Assembly: GCF_001611795.1 (NCBI RefSeq)
Contig: NZ_CP015098.1
Location: forward strand, 4,650,001 to 4,714,000
Direction: 5' to 3'
DNA: 64,000 nucleotides
Origin: Streptomyces qaidamensis
GTDB taxonomy: Bacteria > Actinomycetota > Actinomycetes > Streptomycetales > Streptomycetaceae
Under the pieces are notes generated by a model. That model did no database searches, was not told the DNA's origin, and saw only the letters and a list, made by a program, of their open reading frames with translations. Both the position numbers and the translations under genes were made by a program. Positions 52,695-61,945 of the stretch are shown here, piece after piece. Position 1 is the stretch's first letter. Every line of letters begins with the position of its first letter.

Positions 52695-53585
52695 TCACTC
52701 CTCGACGAACAGGTCCTCGGCGGTGGTGGCCGTCAGGGAGCGGTCGAACCAGAGGGTGAGGGTGTCGAGGTCGGTGCAGGAGGTGATGCGGTCGCGGATG
52801 TCTTGGGACAGGCCGATCCCCCGCTTCTCCAGCACGCTCAGGATGGACTCGACCTTGCCCTCGACGATGCCTTCGGCTTTACCCTCCAGGTACGTCTCCT
52901 CGAAGAGGGTTCCCCTGCCCGGGAAGTATGTGGCGACCATCTTCTCCAGCTCTCTCCATGTCTCCCGGACCGGAGTGTTCTCCAGTCCGACTTCGAGCCA
53001 CTCGCACCAGTACTTCGCTGTGGCCTTGTCGAACGACCGCATCCCGTGGGCCAGCAATTCCAGTATGGCGGCGGCGTTCGCGCTTTCGCTATGGACGATG
53101 GCCGAGAAGGTGGCCAGCGCCGGGTGCCGGGCTACGACGGACTCGTCGGTGATTTCCGGAACATTGTCGGGGCCCAGCACGAAGGGACGGGTCATCTGCG
53201 TCGTCCAGGTCCGGACGCGGCACTCGAAGGGCCCCGCCGCCCAGGACGCGGTTCGCCGGTTCTTGCAGACAGCGACGAGCAGCACGGGCATGCCGTACTT
53301 GGCGTGCAGATGCGCCACGTAATAGGCCCAACTGACCTCCTTGCCCGGGGCCCGATCGGTCTGGGCCTCGACGGCGATGAGGAAGCCGTCGCCTTCGGAC
53401 GGCTCGACCCTGAGCACCGTGTCCACCCGGCGCTCCAGCGGCTTGACCTCGGTGGCGTCGGGCGTCAGGGCCTCGATGGTTGCCTTCACCGGCGGTGGCA
53501 GGCCCAGCGCCTGGAAGACGGGAGTGAGAACCTCCGGATGGTCCTGGAAGATCCGGTGCGAGGTCTCATGGGTTGATGTGACCAT
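52695..53585 (-). CDS. Rpn/YhgA-like putative nuclease (PD-(D/E)XK type)
   Basis: A 296-residue protein. The N-terminal half has RRVDTVLRVEP followed by GFLIAVEAQTDRAPGKEVSW, an Asp...Glu-x-Gln arrangement typical of PD-(D/E)XK nucleases of the Rpn/YhgA family. A C-terminal helical region carries the charged LEGKAEGIVEGKVESIL, also common in these proteins. It is a scattered, multi-copy family in Streptomyces that is often linked to mobile DNA, though no transposon is visible here. Confidence 0.75.
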   Translation of the reverse strand: MVTSTHETSHRIFQDHPEVLTPVFQALGLPPPVKATIEALTPDATEVKPLERRVDTVLRVEPSEGDGFLIAVEAQTDRAPGKEVSWAYYVAHLHAKYGMPVLLVAVCKNRRTASWAAGPFECRVRTWTTQMTRPFVLGPDNVPEITDESVVARHPALATFSAIVHSESANAAAILELLAHGMRSFDKATAKYWCEWLEVGLENTPVRETWRELEKMVATYFPGRGTLFEETYLEGKAEGIVEGKVESILSVLEKRGIGLSQDIRDRITSCTDLDTLTLWFDRSLTATTAEDLFVEE

Positions 53586-53716
53586 GTGCGCAAGCTAGAT
53601 CCACCGGAGGCGGGCGCATCGGGTGAACGAGGTGCGTTCACTCTTTCGGGAGCGGCAAAAACGTTCTCCTTGTGTGTTCGACGGCCAGTGGAGAAGGTGA
53701 CCGAGAACGGGGGCGT

Positions 53717-54136
53717 GTGGACGAGCGTGAGGATGAGCTTCTGGCCGATGAGCTTGCTGCTCTGGCTTCCGTTGCCGGGGGTTGGGGTGGCTTGACTCGC
53801 TTCGTGGCCAAGCTCATGAGGAAGAACGTGCACGAGATCGACCTGGATGTCGCCTTGCCGTTCGAAGACACCGTCGAGCGCGTTGCCCATGTGCTCGGGC
53901 GAGCAGGGCGAAGGGTCCACCTTCTGTCCGAACCCCGTACTGAGCAACGGATGATCCGTGTCGTAGCCGGTGGTGGTGTCGGCGGTATGAACCCTGTCGT
54001 GGTCACCGCACTGGTGACGAAGGGCGGGGCCTCCGACTCGCAGGTCAGGCTTCGTGCTGCCGCCAAAGAGGGTTTGATCAGGCAGCGGGCGGGTGAGCAG
54101 ACCGCTATCCGTCTTGCGGCGTTGCTGGACTCTTAG
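53717..54136 (+). CDS. hypothetical protein
   Basis: A 139-residue acidic-to-basic protein with no family I can name. It begins DEREDELLADELAALASVAGG, has AKLMRKNVHEIDLDVALPFEDT in the middle, a Gly-rich VVAGGGVGGMNPVVVTALVT strand pair and a basic C-terminus. GTG 53717 is chosen over GTG 53672, whose 15 extra residues look non-coding. The alternating hydrophobic/charged pattern supports a folded protein. It diverges from the Rpn-like gene. The following gap (54137-54356) shows no gene. Confidence 0.6.
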   Translation: MDEREDELLADELAALASVAGGWGGLTRFVAKLMRKNVHEIDLDVALPFEDTVERVAHVLGRAGRRVHLLSEPRTEQRMIRVVAGGGVGGMNPVVVTALVTKGGASDSQVRLRAAAKEGLIRQRAGEQTAIRLAALLDS

Positions 54137-54356
54137 AAGCCACCTCGTCGCCTCAGCCGTTCGCCGGGTCATGACGTGCCTGGTCGGATGATGGTGTGGA
54201 CGAACCAATCCAGTGGTCCGGCCGGCGGATTCTGCACAGTGGTGCTGTTGAGCAGGGGGTGTCCATGGGACACGGTCCGGCATCCCTCCACGAGGGCCCC
54301 GGAGCCCCTCTTCGAGGTGCCGGGGTCACGGTGGTGCACTGGTGGGGCTGAGCCGG

Positions 54357-54797
54357 TCAGCGGGGCATTCGCCGGCCCAGCTCCCGTGCCTTCTCGCGCA
54401 GTCCTGCGGCCCAGGCCCCACCGTCCGCCGGGGCGGACATCCCTGTAAGGGCTGAGACCTGCACGTCTTCGAGTGGGCCGTCCGGGACGGCGCCGAGTTG
54501 TGCCCAGTGCACCTCGATGCCGGCGCGCTCCGCGAGGACCAGCATGGTGGCGGTGAAGCCGTCGGAGAGGGCCAGAACGATGGCATGGCTCGTTCTTCGG
54601 TGGGCCGCCAGCAGGGCGTTGACGAAGGTTTCGAAGGTGCCCAGGTCGATCTGGCACTCGTCGTTCTCCATCGGGCCAATACCCGATGAGAGTTCCAGCT
54701 CCTCCTCGAAGACCGACACCTGCCGTCGGAACAGGCGGGAAGCCGCGTTGGAGGGGTTCCACAGGGTCTCGCCGCCCAGGTCGAAGCACTCACTCAC
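54357..54797 (-). CDS. DUF6086 family protein
   Basis: A 146-residue protein beginning MSECFDLGGETLWNPSNAAS, with the charged SVFEEELELSSGIGPMENDECQ segment characteristic of the actinobacterial DUF6086 family. It is soluble, without signal or membrane helix, and of unknown function. It precedes no operon partner. The PH-domain gene lies upstream on the same strand with a 24-bp gap, so the two may be co-transcribed. Confidence 0.78.
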   Translation of the reverse strand: MSECFDLGGETLWNPSNAASRLFRRQVSVFEEELELSSGIGPMENDECQIDLGTFETFVNALLAAHRRTSHAIVLALSDGFTATMLVLAERAGIEVHWAQLGAVPDGPLEDVQVSALTGMSAPADGGAWAAGLREKARELGRRMPR

Positions 54798-54821
54798 CGC
54801 GGCCCCCTTCCGTCGTCATGG

Positions 54822-55187
54822 TCAGCGCGCCACGAACTGGGTCAGGATCGCCTGGACCTCGTAGATGTCGACACCCTTGGTGAAGGTCTTCTCGATGGGG
54901 GTCGGGGTGCCGGAGATCCAGATCTTCAGTTCGGCGTCGAGGTCGAAGGTGCCGGCCGTCTCCACCGCGAAGTGGGTGATGCTGCGGTACGGGACCGAGT
55001 GGTACTCGACCTTCTTGCCGGTGATGCCCTGCTTGTCGATCAGGATCAGGCGGCGGTCGGTGAAGAGGATCGTGTCGCGGATCAGCAGGAACGCGGCGTG
55101 GACCTGCTCACCGTGGCCGAGGAGACGGGCGTAGTCCTGCTGGGCCGACTGCGGGTTCACCGTGTGTGCGTTGCCGAAGAGTGCCAT
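54822..55187 (-). CDS. bacterial PH-domain protein
   Basis: A 121-residue single-domain protein of the bacterial pleckstrin-homology fold: DYARLLGHGEQVHAAFLLI, then TILFTDRRLILIDKQGITGK and VEYHSVPYRSITHFAVETAG, ending in a C-terminal amphipathic helix. There is no membrane helix. Such proteins are common and uncharacterised, perhaps acting as oligomeric scaffolds. A typical ATG MALFGNAHTVNP start follows a G-rich ribosome site. A DUF6086 gene follows it on the same strand. Confidence 0.85.
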   Translation of the reverse strand: MALFGNAHTVNPQSAQQDYARLLGHGEQVHAAFLLIRDTILFTDRRLILIDKQGITGKKVEYHSVPYRSITHFAVETAGTFDLDAELKIWISGTPTPIEKTFTKGVDIYEVQAILTQFVAR

Positions 55188-55246
55188 GTGTTCCCCCTGG
55201 ACGAGTCGGAGCGGCCTTCGTGGCCGTCCTGAGGGGATCCTCGCAA

Positions 55247-55288
55247 AACGCGGGGCCCGGGAGAAGGTTCTCGTTCTCCCGGGCCCCG
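55247..55288 (-). terminator. rho-independent terminator of metG
   Basis: On the minus strand, a perfect 15-bp stem (55251-55265 with 55274-55288) and 8-nt loop are followed by CGTTTTGC, a textbook GC stem plus U-run just after the metG stop. Confidence 0.93.
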
Positions 55289-55313
55289 TGCTGTAGCGAG
55301 CGCGTTACGCCCG

Positions 55314-57032
55314 TTACGCGGCCGGTTCGCCGCCGAAGCGCTCCTTGTACGACTCCAGGTCCTCGTCCGTGAGCTTGGCGAACAGGACCGGGGGGATCGT
55401 GAAGGGCGTGCCGGCCGGGACGGCGGTGAGGGACCGGGCCTCGTCCGCGGTGACCCAGAGCGCGGTGTCGTCCTTCAGGGAGAACGCCTCGCGCATCTTC
55501 TTCGCCGACGTCGGGATGAACGGCTCGGAGACCACGGCGTAGAGGTGGATCAGGTTCATCGCCGTCCGCAGGGTGAGCGCGGCGCCCTCGGGGTTGGTCT
55601 TGATCTCCAGCCAGGGGGCCTTCTCCTCCAGGTAGGAGTTGCCCGCCGACCACAGGGCGCGCAGCGCGGCCGCCGCCTTGCGGAACTGGATGGCCTCCAT
55701 CTGGGACTCGTACTCCGCGAGCAGACGGGCGATCTCCTCGCCCAGCTTCGCCTCCGCCTCGCCGGGCTCGGCGCCGGCCGGGACCTCTTCGCCGAAGCGC
55801 TTCCTGGAGAACGACAGGACGCGGTTGACGAAGTTGCCGAGGGTGTCGGCCAGGTCCTTGTTCACCGTGGCGGTGAAGTGCTCCCAGGTGAAGGACGAGT
55901 CGTCCGACTCCGGGGCGTTCGCCATCATGAAGTAGCGCCAGTAGTCGGCCGGCAGGATGTCGAGGGCGTCGTGCGTGAAGACGCCCCGGCGCTGGGACGT
56001 GGAGAACTTGCCGCCGTAGTAGTTCAGCCAGTTGAAGGCCTTGATGACGTCGACCTTCTTCCACGGGGCGCGGGTGCCCAGCAGGGTCGCCGGGAACATC
56101 ACGCTGTGGAAGGGGACGTTGTCCTTGCCCATGAACTGCGTGTAGTGGACGTTCGCGTCCGACTTCCACCACCAGGAGCGCCAGTCGCGGTTGGCCGGGT
56201 CCTGGTCCGCCCACTCCTTCGTCGCGCCGATGTACTCGATCGGGGCGTCGAACCAGACGTAGAAGACCTTGCCCTCGGCGGCGAGGTCCGGCCAGGTGTC
56301 GGCGGGAACGGGCACACCCCAGTCCAGGTCGCGGGTGATCGCCCGGTCGTGCAGGCCCTCCGTGAGCCACTTGCGGGCGATGGAGGAGGCGAGCACGGGC
56401 CAGTTGTCGGCGCGCTCGTCGACCCACGCCTCCACCTCGCCGGCCAGCGCCGACTGGAGGAGGAACAGGTGCTTGGTCTCGCGGATTTCCAGGTCGCTGC
56501 TGCCGCTGATCGCGGAGCGGGCGTCGATCAGGTCCGTCGGGTCCAGGACGCGCGTGCAGTTCTCGCACTGGTCGCCGCGGGCCTTGTCGTAGCCGCAGTG
56601 CGGACAGGTGCCGATGATGTAGCGGTCGGGCAGGAAGCGGCCGTCGGCGTTCGAGTACACCTGGCGGATCGCGCGCTCCTCGATGAAGCCGTTCGCCTTC
56701 AGCTCGCGGGCGATCTCCTGCGTGATCTCGTGGTTCTGCGGGGAGGAGCTGCGGCCGAAGTAGTCGAAGGCCAGGCTGAAGCCGTCGTAGATCGCCTTCT
56801 GCTGGTGGTGCGCCTCCGTGCAGAACGCGTCCACGGGTACGCCCTGCTCCTTGGCGGCGAGTTCCGCGGGGGTGCCGTGCTCGTCCGTCGCGCAGATGTA
56901 GAGGACCTCGTGGCCCCGCTGGCGGAGGTACCGGGAGTAGACATCGGCCGGGAGCATGGACCCCACCATGTTGCCCAGGTGCTTGATCCCGTTGATGTAC
57001 GGAAGGGCGCTGGTGATGAGGTGTCGAGCCAT
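55314..57032 (-). CDS. metG: methionyl-tRNA synthetase
   Basis: A 572-residue class I synthetase. The HIGH-equivalent motif is in ALPYINGIKHLGNMVG. The knuckle region has zinc-type cysteines in CPHCGYDKARGDQCENC. The KMSKS-equivalent loop reads GKFSTSQRRG, as in other actinobacterial enzymes. An anticodon-binding helical domain follows. There is no C-terminal tRNA-binding/dimerisation domain, so the protein is the short type. The strong terminator downstream makes it monocistronic. Confidence 0.97.
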   Translation of the reverse strand: MARHLITSALPYINGIKHLGNMVGSMLPADVYSRYLRQRGHEVLYICATDEHGTPAELAAKEQGVPVDAFCTEAHHQQKAIYDGFSLAFDYFGRSSSPQNHEITQEIARELKANGFIEERAIRQVYSNADGRFLPDRYIIGTCPHCGYDKARGDQCENCTRVLDPTDLIDARSAISGSSDLEIRETKHLFLLQSALAGEVEAWVDERADNWPVLASSIARKWLTEGLHDRAITRDLDWGVPVPADTWPDLAAEGKVFYVWFDAPIEYIGATKEWADQDPANRDWRSWWWKSDANVHYTQFMGKDNVPFHSVMFPATLLGTRAPWKKVDVIKAFNWLNYYGGKFSTSQRRGVFTHDALDILPADYWRYFMMANAPESDDSSFTWEHFTATVNKDLADTLGNFVNRVLSFSRKRFGEEVPAGAEPGEAEAKLGEEIARLLAEYESQMEAIQFRKAAAALRALWSAGNSYLEEKAPWLEIKTNPEGAALTLRTAMNLIHLYAVVSEPFIPTSAKKMREAFSLKDDTALWVTADEARSLTAVPAGTPFTIPPVLFAKLTDEDLESYKERFGGEPAA

Positions 57033-57117
57033 CGCGGGCTGCTCCCAAGTCGCTACACGGGGTGACGATCTCGTGGTCTCGGTCGTCTACGAACCTTGAA
57101 ATCGTAGCCGACACGGG

Positions 57118-57163
57118 CACGCCGCCCGCCTCCCCTTTTACGGGGTGGGAAGCGGGCGGCGTG
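57118..57163 (-). terminator. terminator of the VWA-domain gene
   Basis: CACGCCGCCCGC (57118-57129) pairs with GCGGGCGGCGTG (57152-57163), with an inner CCCC/GGGG pairing around TTTTAC. It lies 15 nt beyond the VWA gene stop and upstream of the metG promoter. Confidence 0.85.
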
Positions 57164-57178
57164 GTGAGCAGTGGGTGG

Positions 57179-59335
57179 CTACGGGCGCCAGTTCGCCAGT
57201 ACGCCCTCGTAGAGCTCCTTGTCCGTGAGCTCGCGGGGGGTTTCGCCGGCGAGGAAGTGGGACGTGTTCGGGGTCTTGAGCTTGCGGAGGTAGTCGAAGG
57301 CCTTGTTCTCCGGATCTCCGAAGGCGACGAAGGAGAAGAAGACGGCCGGGTGGGTCTTGGCGGCGTCGGTGAGGGCCTGGGTGGCGGGAGTCTTCGCGTC
57401 CGGGGCGCCGTCGGTCTGGAAGACCACCAGGGCGGGAGTGCCGGCGGCTTCCGTCCTGTCGTGCTGGGCGAGGACCGCTTCCACCGCCGCGTGGTAGCTG
57501 GTGCGGCCCATGCGGCCGAGGCTCGCGTGCAGGTCGTCGATCTTGTTCTCGTGGTCGGTGAGGGTGATCTCGCCGGTGCCGTCGAGTTCGGTGGAGAAGA
57601 ACACGACCGGGACGGTTGCCTCGGGGTCGAGGTGGGCCGCGAGGGCGAGGGTCTGCTCGGCGAGGGCCTGGGCGGAGCCGTCCTTGTAGTACGGACGCAT
57701 GGAGGCGGAGCGGTCGAGGACGAGGTAGACCTTGGCGCGGGTGCCGGTGAGGTTGTTTCGGTCGAGGGTGGTTGTGGCGGCCTTGTAGGCGGTGGTGAGG
57801 CCGGGGGCGAGGGTCTTTACGCGGGTGAGGGGGAGGGCGGGGTCGTCGGCCTCGGCCTCGGCTTCGCCTTCGGCCGTCTTGTTGTTCCCACCCGCACCAC
57901 CCGTGCTGCTTTCGTCGCCGGGTGCGGGTGGCCCCTGAGGGGCCGGGGCGCCGTCGGCGGCCGCGGGCTCGGGTGCGGCTTCGGCCTCGGCCTTCGGCTT
58001 GGCCTTGGTCTTCCGTGTGGTCTTGGGCTCGGCCTTGGGCTCGGCCTTGGCCTCCTGAGCGGCCTCGGCCTTCGGCTCGGCTGCCTGTGTGGCCTTGGCC
58101 TTGGCCTTCGGCTCGGCCTCGGTCACGGTCTCGGTTTCGGCCTTGGTCTGGGTCCCGGTCCCGGTCCCGGCTTCAGCCTTCGGCTTCGCCTCGGCGGGCG
58201 CCTCTTCGGCGGGTGCCGCGGCGGCCTCGGCCTCAGGGGCCGTCTCGGGCTGTGTCTCCGCCTTGGCCCCGGCCTTCGGCGTGGTCTTTCGCTTCGCCTC
58301 GGGCTCGGCCTGCGGCTTTGCGTCGGCCTTGGGCTCGGCTGCGGCCGTCGTCTCGGGCGCGAGCGGGGCCTGGGCCTCGGGCTTCGGTTCGGGCGTCGCC
58401 TCGGCTGCCGGCTTCGAGTCCGTCGCCGTCGCCGGGGCAGGGGCCTCTGCCGCTGCCGGTTCCGCTGCCTCCGGCTCGGGCTCGGCCTCCGGCTTCGTGT
58501 CCGCTTCCGCAGGTGCGTCGGCCTTGGCCGCAGCCTTCGCGTCCGCTTCCGTCTTGTCCGCGTCAGGCTGTGCGCCGGCCTCGGCTGCTGCCTTCGTGTC
58601 CGTCGTCGCCGCGGGCTTCGGCTGAGCCTCGTCCGCCGGGTTGTCCTCGGGCTTCTCCGAGGTCGTCGACTCCGGCTCCTCCGTCGTCGTAGCGGCCGGG
58701 GAGGACGTCTCCGCCTCCACCGTCTCCTCCACCGGCGTCGGCTCCTCCACCGGCGTCGGCTCCGTCGAAGCCGCTTCGGCCTTGGCTTCGGCTTTGGCCT
58801 TGGCTTCGGTCCCGGCCTCCGCCTCCGCCTCCGTCGTCTCCTCCGTAGCGCCCGACTCCGTCTCGGCCGGATCCTGCGAGGCTCCGGGCTTCTCGACAGC
58901 CGTCGGCCTCACGGCACCCGCCGTCTCCTCCGTGGCGCCCGGCCCCGCCTTCTCGGCCGGCTCCTGCGCGGACCCCCGTCCCTCAGCACTCGCCTGTTCC
59001 CCCTCCGCCGATCGCGTCGGCCTCGGGACCGCCACGTTGTCGAAGGCCGCCGACACCAGATCGTGTTCGTCGGAGTCGGAGGACGACGTGCGGGGCTCGG
59101 GGACGCCGGCCTTCGGCGTGGGGTTCGGTTCCGGGGAGGGGGACGGGACCTTCGGGTCCGAGGAGGGGGTCGCTGCCGGGGTCCGGTCGGCAGGTGCGAG
59201 CGTTGCGTCGGCGGTCTGCGCCTCGGTCCCGCTGGTCTCACCGGCGGTCGTCGTCCGCGCCGCACCCTCCGCCTCGGCGGTCCGTGACTTGCGGGACCGA
59301 CCGAACGCGTTCCGCAACCGAGTGAGAATGCCCAT
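57179..59335 (-). CDS. TerF-like VWA domain protein with long low-complexity region
   Basis: A 718-residue protein. A short basic N-terminus (MGILTRLRNAFGRSRKSR) is followed by about 470 residues of Ala/Glu/Lys/Pro/Thr-rich repeats (AKAEAKAE, EPKAEPK types). The vWA-TerF domain occupies about 497-718: VYLVLDRSASMRPYYKDGS carries the DxSxS MIDAS motif, and VVFQTDGAPDAK supplies the later Asp. TerF-family proteins are linked to tellurite resistance and calcium-type stress responses. No other ter genes are adjacent. The repeats create long spurious frames on the opposite strand. Confidence 0.85.
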   Translation of the reverse strand: MGILTRLRNAFGRSRKSRTAEAEGAARTTTAGETSGTEAQTADATLAPADRTPAATPSSDPKVPSPSPEPNPTPKAGVPEPRTSSSDSDEHDLVSAAFDNVAVPRPTRSAEGEQASAEGRGSAQEPAEKAGPGATEETAGAVRPTAVEKPGASQDPAETESGATEETTEAEAEAGTEAKAKAEAKAEAASTEPTPVEEPTPVEETVEAETSSPAATTTEEPESTTSEKPEDNPADEAQPKPAATTDTKAAAEAGAQPDADKTEADAKAAAKADAPAEADTKPEAEPEPEAAEPAAAEAPAPATATDSKPAAEATPEPKPEAQAPLAPETTAAAEPKADAKPQAEPEAKRKTTPKAGAKAETQPETAPEAEAAAAPAEEAPAEAKPKAEAGTGTGTQTKAETETVTEAEPKAKAKATQAAEPKAEAAQEAKAEPKAEPKTTRKTKAKPKAEAEAAPEPAAADGAPAPQGPPAPGDESSTGGAGGNNKTAEGEAEAEADDPALPLTRVKTLAPGLTTAYKAATTTLDRNNLTGTRAKVYLVLDRSASMRPYYKDGSAQALAEQTLALAAHLDPEATVPVVFFSTELDGTGEITLTDHENKIDDLHASLGRMGRTSYHAAVEAVLAQHDRTEAAGTPALVVFQTDGAPDAKTPATQALTDAAKTHPAVFFSFVAFGDPENKAFDYLRKLKTPNTSHFLAGETPRELTDKELYEGVLANWRP

Positions 59336-59521
59336 GTGCGCGCAACCCTTCGCGTGAGTTGAAGCCGTCAATCCCTGGCCAGGACGGACACGTAAGGTTA
59401 GCGGCCCTCCTGTGTGATCTTGGGCAGGGTCTGTTGTGCCAGGTCCACCCTGTCAAGGAGACATCCGGCCGGGGCAGGTGTCGCCGGGCTGAATCGCCGC
59501 AACCCCCGTACAGCGGCCGGG

Positions 59522-59543
59522 GGTTCACCCGTTGTTCACCAGG
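59522..59543 (+). promoter_or_regulatory. PHO box upstream of the PhoX gene
   Basis: Two contiguous 11-nt direct repeats, GGTTCACCCGT (59522-59532) and TGTTCACCAGG (59533-59543), match the Streptomyces PhoP-binding unit (G/T G/T TCA CC-rich). They lie 70 bp before the PhoX start, so phosphate starvation should induce it through PhoR-PhoP. Confidence 0.8.
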
Positions 59544-59613
59544 GCGCCCGGCTCTCGCGCATATGTGCCCCTACCGTCACGCTGACACCAAGGGCATCCA
59601 AGGAGAGAGCAAA

Positions 59614-61710
59614 GTGCGCAAGCTGCTGCCGTTGATCGGAACGCCGTCCGGTTCGCACCCCGGCGGCCGGTCCGCCATGACCTGTCGTTTCCGGTGTGGT
59701 GACGCCTGCTTCCACGAGGTGCCCAACACCAGCTCCAACGAGTACGTCGGCGATGTGATCGCCGGTGCGATCGGCCGCCGGTCGATGATGCGGGCCGCGG
59801 CCGTGGTGACCGTGGCCGCCGCGGGAGCGGGTGCCGCCAGTATCGCGCAGGCTCCGCGGGCCGCCGCCGCCCCGGCCGCCGGCGCCCCGTCCGCCGCTGC
59901 CGCCTCCGAGGCCGCCCGGCGTAAACACAAGGGTGCGCGCGGGCTGCGCTTCGCGCCCGTCGAGCCGAACACCGCCGACGCGGTGACCGTGCCGGAGGGG
60001 TACCGGCAGAACGTCGTGATCCGCTGGGGCGAGCCCATCCTGCGCGGTGCGCCCGCCTTCGACCCGGAGAAGCAGACCGCGAAGGCGCAGGCCGGGCAGT
60101 TCGGGTACAACTGCGACTTCCTCGCCCTGCTGCCGTTGCCCGGGGAGCGCAACCGGCAGCTGCTCGTCGCCAACCACGAGTACACCGACGAGATCCTGAT
60201 GTTCCGTGGTTACGACGCCGCCAACCCGACCCGCGAGCAGGCCGAGATCGCCTGGGCGGCGCACGGGCTGTCCGCCGTCGTGGTGGAAGGGGACCGCAAG
60301 AGCGGCAAGCTCACCGCCGTCTCCCGGCACGAGCTGAACCGGCGCGTCACCGCCACCACCGAGTTCCGGCTCACCGGGCCCGTCGCCGGGTCCGACCTCG
60401 TGAAGACCTCCGCCGACCCGACCGGCACCAAGGTGCTCGGCACCCTCAACAACTGCTCCGGCGGTGTCACCCCCTGGGGCACGACCCTGCACGGCGAGGA
60501 GAACTTCAACCAGTACTTCGCCAACAGCAGCCGGGCGACCGACAAGCGGTACGGGATCGGGACCGGGGCGACCGAGCGCAAGTGGGAGCGCTTCGACAAG
60601 CGGTTCGACGTCGCCCGGGAGCCGAACGAGGTACACCGGTTCGGGTACGTCGTGGAGTTCGATCCGTACGACCCCACCTCCACGCCCCGCAAGCACACCG
60701 CTCTCGGGCGGTTCAAGCACGAGGCCGCGACCGTGCGGCTCACGCACGACGGCCGTCCGGTCGTGTACTCCGGTGACGACGAGCGTTTCGACTACTTCTA
60801 CAAGTTCGTCGGCAGCAAGCGGATGAAGCATGGCAGCAGCAGGTCCGTGCGCGAGCACAACCTCTCCCTCCTCGACGAGGGCACGCTGTACGTCGCCAAG
60901 CTCACCGGTGACTCCCCCGCCATCGAGATCGACGGCACGGGCAAGCTGCCGAAGGACGGCGAGTTCGACGGGAGCGGCGAGTGGATTCCGCTGGCCACCG
61001 CCACGGCGAAGGGCGCCGTCTCGCACGTGGACGGGATGAGCGCCGAGGAGGTGTTCGTCTTCACGCGGCTCGCCGGCGACAAGGTGGGCGCGACCAAGAT
61101 GGACCGGCCCGAGGACATCGAGCCGAACCCGGTGACCGGCAAGGTGTACGTCGCCCTCACCAACAACAGCAACCGGGGCGTCGGCTCCAACGCCAAGGCG
61201 GACGAGGCCAACCCGCGCAACGCCAACAAGCACGGGCACGTGCTGGAGCTCACCGAGCGGTGGAACCGGCCCGAGAGCACCCGGTTCGCCTGGTCGCTGT
61301 TCCTGGTCGCCGGTGACCCGGACGACCCGGCGACCTACTTCGCCGGGTTCCCCAAGGACGCCGTCAGCCAGATCTCCTGCCCGGACAACGTGGCCTTCGA
61401 CCCCTACGGCAACCTGTGGATCTCCACCGACGGCGCCCAGCTCGGCTCGCACGACGGCCTGTTCGGTGTGGCGACCCGGGGTGAGCGGCGCGGTGAGCTC
61501 AAGCAGTTCCTGACCGTGCCGAAGGGCGCCGAGACCTGCGGCCCGATCATCCAGGACCGGCGTGTCCTGGTCGCCGTGCAGCACCCGGGCGAGATCGACG
61601 GCGCGTCCGTGGAGAAGCCCGCCAGCACCTGGCCCGACGGGCCCGGGACCTACGTCCGTCCGGCCGTCGTGGCCGTGTGGCGTGCCGACGGGTGCGACAT
61701 CGGCGTCTGA
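59614..61710 (+). CDS. PhoX family alkaline phosphatase
   Basis: A 698-residue Tat-exported phosphatase of the PhoX family, releasing phosphate from extracellular phosphoesters with Ca2+/Fe cofactors. A long N-region (CRFRCGDACFHEVPNTSSN) precedes the Tat-like GRRSMMRAAAVVTVAAAGAG. The mature domain shows VANHEYTDEILMF, NNCSGGVTPWGTTLHGEENF and later FDPYGNLWISTDG. GTG 59614 has AGGAG 8 nt upstream. The PHO box at 59522-59543 supports phosphate control. It diverges from the VWA gene. Confidence 0.9.
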   Translation: MRKLLPLIGTPSGSHPGGRSAMTCRFRCGDACFHEVPNTSSNEYVGDVIAGAIGRRSMMRAAAVVTVAAAGAGAASIAQAPRAAAAPAAGAPSAAAASEAARRKHKGARGLRFAPVEPNTADAVTVPEGYRQNVVIRWGEPILRGAPAFDPEKQTAKAQAGQFGYNCDFLALLPLPGERNRQLLVANHEYTDEILMFRGYDAANPTREQAEIAWAAHGLSAVVVEGDRKSGKLTAVSRHELNRRVTATTEFRLTGPVAGSDLVKTSADPTGTKVLGTLNNCSGGVTPWGTTLHGEENFNQYFANSSRATDKRYGIGTGATERKWERFDKRFDVAREPNEVHRFGYVVEFDPYDPTSTPRKHTALGRFKHEAATVRLTHDGRPVVYSGDDERFDYFYKFVGSKRMKHGSSRSVREHNLSLLDEGTLYVAKLTGDSPAIEIDGTGKLPKDGEFDGSGEWIPLATATAKGAVSHVDGMSAEEVFVFTRLAGDKVGATKMDRPEDIEPNPVTGKVYVALTNNSNRGVGSNAKADEANPRNANKHGHVLELTERWNRPESTRFAWSLFLVAGDPDDPATYFAGFPKDAVSQISCPDNVAFDPYGNLWISTDGAQLGSHDGLFGVATRGERRGELKQFLTVPKGAETCGPIIQDRRVLVAVQHPGEIDGASVEKPASTWPDGPGTYVRPAVVAVWRADGCDIGV

Positions 61711-61790
61711 GCCGTCCGGCGAAAGCGACCCGGCGCGGCAGCCGTCCGGCGGCAGTGGTTCGTCTGCAGCCGTCCGACGGCAAGCGGTTC
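61710..61790. repeat. three imperfect ~29-bp repeats
   Basis: AGCCGTCCG begins similar segments at 61710, 61740 and 61768, the later two extending to GTGGTTC/GCGGTTC. They lie just past the PhoX stop in a gap of about 235 bp (61711-61945) with no credible gene. Confidence 0.6.
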
Positions 61791-61945
61791 AGGGGAGGGC
61801 CGGGCTAGGGGGTCTGAGAGGGCCCCCGGGCACCGGCCGTTCCCGCTCCTGCCGCTCCCGGTACGCCGGTGCCTGCCGCGCCACCTCCCCGTACGCCTCC
61901 TCCAGTGCGGGGCGGCCGTATCCGTGCCCGCGCACCGAGCCCTGG

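Noticed and set aside
54169..54789. 206-codon minus-strand frame overlapping DUF6086
   Set aside because: Its sequence is Arg/Pro-rich noise, whereas the 54357-54797 frame matches a known family.
57062..59287. 741-codon plus-strand frame rich in LGLGLGLR
   Set aside because: It is antisense to the VWA gene's low-complexity region. The composition mirrors the Ala/Glu/Lys repeats and has no domain.
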